Assembly: GCA_022841905.1 (NCBI GenBank)
Contig: JALHQO010000005.1
Span: 62,001-126,000, forward strand
Length of the DNA: 64,000 bases
DNA from: Hyphomonadaceae bacterium
GTDB lineage: Bacteria; Pseudomonadota; Alphaproteobacteria; Caulobacterales; Aquidulcibacteraceae
Direction of reading: 5' to 3'
This document shows positions 63,430 through 64,000 of the stretch, one piece after another. The notes beneath the pieces are model-generated. The model worked only from the letters and a program-made list of their open reading frames with translations. It did not search any database and had not been told where the DNA came from. The position numbers were made by a program, and so were the translations under genes. The first letter of the stretch is position 1. Every line of letters begins with the position of its first letter.

Positions 63430-63820
63430 GGTTACGTCTCCAGAGGCCCCAATTGTAGATCACCGCATACGTGGTGGACACGGTGAAGGGAAACGCGATC
63501 GTGGCCCAGATTTCCGGCGTGTCGGCAATGGTGTGCGCGGCATAGAGGATGATCAGGATCGAACCCGCCGTCATCAGCGGCGGCACGATCAGCGCCGCCA
63601 GCCGATTGAGGCGCGCGCTGAACGATTCCAGAAACTTCTTCAGCCCTAGCGTCAGCAACGCCGAGATCGTCCCCTGCACGATGCCGGCGAGCAGCATCTC
63701 GGGCTCGGAATGGTCGCGGTTTGCGAACACCGCCCAGCCGCCCATGACGATAAAGGCAAAGCCGACATGCGCGACGGTGCTGTTGGCCGCCCATTGGCGC
63801 AGCGATTGAAACGCGCTCAT
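63422..63820 (-). CDS. Small integral membrane protein of the phospholipid cluster
   Basis: A 132-residue protein with about four hydrophobic segments (VAHVGFAFIVMGGWAVFA, LLAGIVQGTISALLTLGLKKFL, IVPPLMTAGSILIILYAAH, IAFPFTVSTTYAVIYNW). Family not recognised. It overlaps the phosphatidyltransferase by 8 bp on the same strand and is probably co-transcribed with it. Confidence 0.7.
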   Translation of the reverse strand: MSAFQSLRQWAANSTVAHVGFAFIVMGGWAVFANRDHSEPEMLLAGIVQGTISALLTLGLKKFLESFSARLNRLAALIVPPLMTAGSILIILYAAHTIADTPEIWATIAFPFTVSTTYAVIYNWGLWRRNHG

Positions 63821-63853
63821 TGACGCCGCTCCAGGTTGCGCGGAAATGAGGCC

Positions 63854-64000
63854 ATGAGCGGACTCACAGTCTCCGACGACGACTTCATCCTCAACATTCC
63901 AGAGCCAGTATTCCTGGGCTTCCTAGGCGTGCTGGCGCTGCTCCTGGTGGGCACCATCGCCGCGCTCATCCTGCCGCGCGCGCAGCCGGGCAAGTGGACC
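63854..64000 (+). CDS. Membrane protein start, possibly phosphatidate cytidylyltransferase (partial)
   Basis: An ATG at 63854 with nearby GAGG begins a frame that runs to the right edge: MSGLTVSDDDFILNIPEPVF then a membrane helix (GFLGVLALLLVGTIAALIL) and PRAQPGKWT. Only 49 residues are visible. Position beside a CDP-alcohol phosphatidyltransferase and the helix-first layout suggest a cytidylyltransferase, but this is tentative. Confidence 0.5.
   Translation, partial: MSGLTVSDDDFILNIPEPVFLGFLGVLALLLVGTIAALILPRAQPGKWT

Overview
The window looks like chromosomal DNA of a GC-rich alphaproteobacterium, most likely Caulobacterales/Hyphomonadaceae-like. This is inferred from gene content, without any database search. 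The best indicators are a circularly permuted (two-piece) tmRNA gene with a Caulobacter-like tag (ANDNNAEEFALAA), an alpha-type SspB adaptor gene just downstream, an mreBCD-mrdA-rodA operon, many HisKA/GGDEF/EAL signalling proteins and two TipN-like membrane coiled-coil proteins. No prophage, CRISPR array, tRNA or rRNA gene was seen. Most of the window is core chromosome.

Layout. 1-6 kb: the end of an unrecognised gene, then a leftward signalling module (hybrid histidine kinase, single-domain response regulator, REC-GGDEF-EAL protein) and a small His-rich membrane protein with a Zur-like palindrome at its start. 6-11 kb: two paralogous membrane coiled-coil proteins flanking a cysteine dioxygenase. 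11-14.5 kb: a leftward Mla-type lipid transport operon (STAS-MlaE, MlaF, MlaD, PqiC-like lipoprotein). 14.6-17.3 kb: MFS transporter, prolyl iminopeptidase and a four-helix-bundle (S23/IVP) gene flanked by G/C-run repeats. 17.3-23.2 kb: elongasome operon mreB-mreC-mreD-mrdA-rodA. 23.6-38 kb: mixed metabolism and signalling, including a membrane-anchored trypsin-like protein, a sorbosone/glucose dehydrogenase-like lipoprotein, a TVP38-like protein, a GIY-YIG protein, a 2OG-Fe(II) oxygenase, a CHASE4-like kinase whose phospho-acceptor His is Gln, a beta-lactamase-like hydrolase, an SDR, a PAS kinase, purT, a GAF-EAL phosphodiesterase, ilvC and a DUF924 gene. 38-48.9 kb: secreted and lipoproteins, miaA, serB, a HAD phosphatase, the hflK-hflC-degP quality-control operon and an mrp ATPase. 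48.9-59 kb: P450, a scar joining a truncated TPR gene to a decapitated outer-membrane barrel gene, pyk, GST, SMP-30, folA, a spermidine-synthase-like gene, a frameshifted membrane-protein gene and thyA. 59-64 kb: a DUF2459-like gene, aqpZ, a DUF6624-like lipoprotein, ssrA, sspB and the start of a phospholipid-synthesis cluster.

Functional themes. Envelope building (mreBCD/mrdA/rodA, Mla) and envelope proteolysis (HflKC, DegP) are strongly represented. Cytoplasmic quality control appears as the tmRNA tag and its ClpXP adaptor gene side by side. c-di-GMP and phosphorelay signalling are represented by six proteins.

The most unusual non-coding signal is a set of intergenic spacers built from degenerate 6-9 nt tandem units in inverted arms. 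Three contain or approach G-quadruplex patterns, and one pair flanks the four-helix-bundle gene. Other unusual points are the H-to-Q kinase, the TPR/barrel deletion scar, a +1 frameshifted membrane gene, a KARI with Asp at one metal-ligand position, and the paralogous TipN-like pair.
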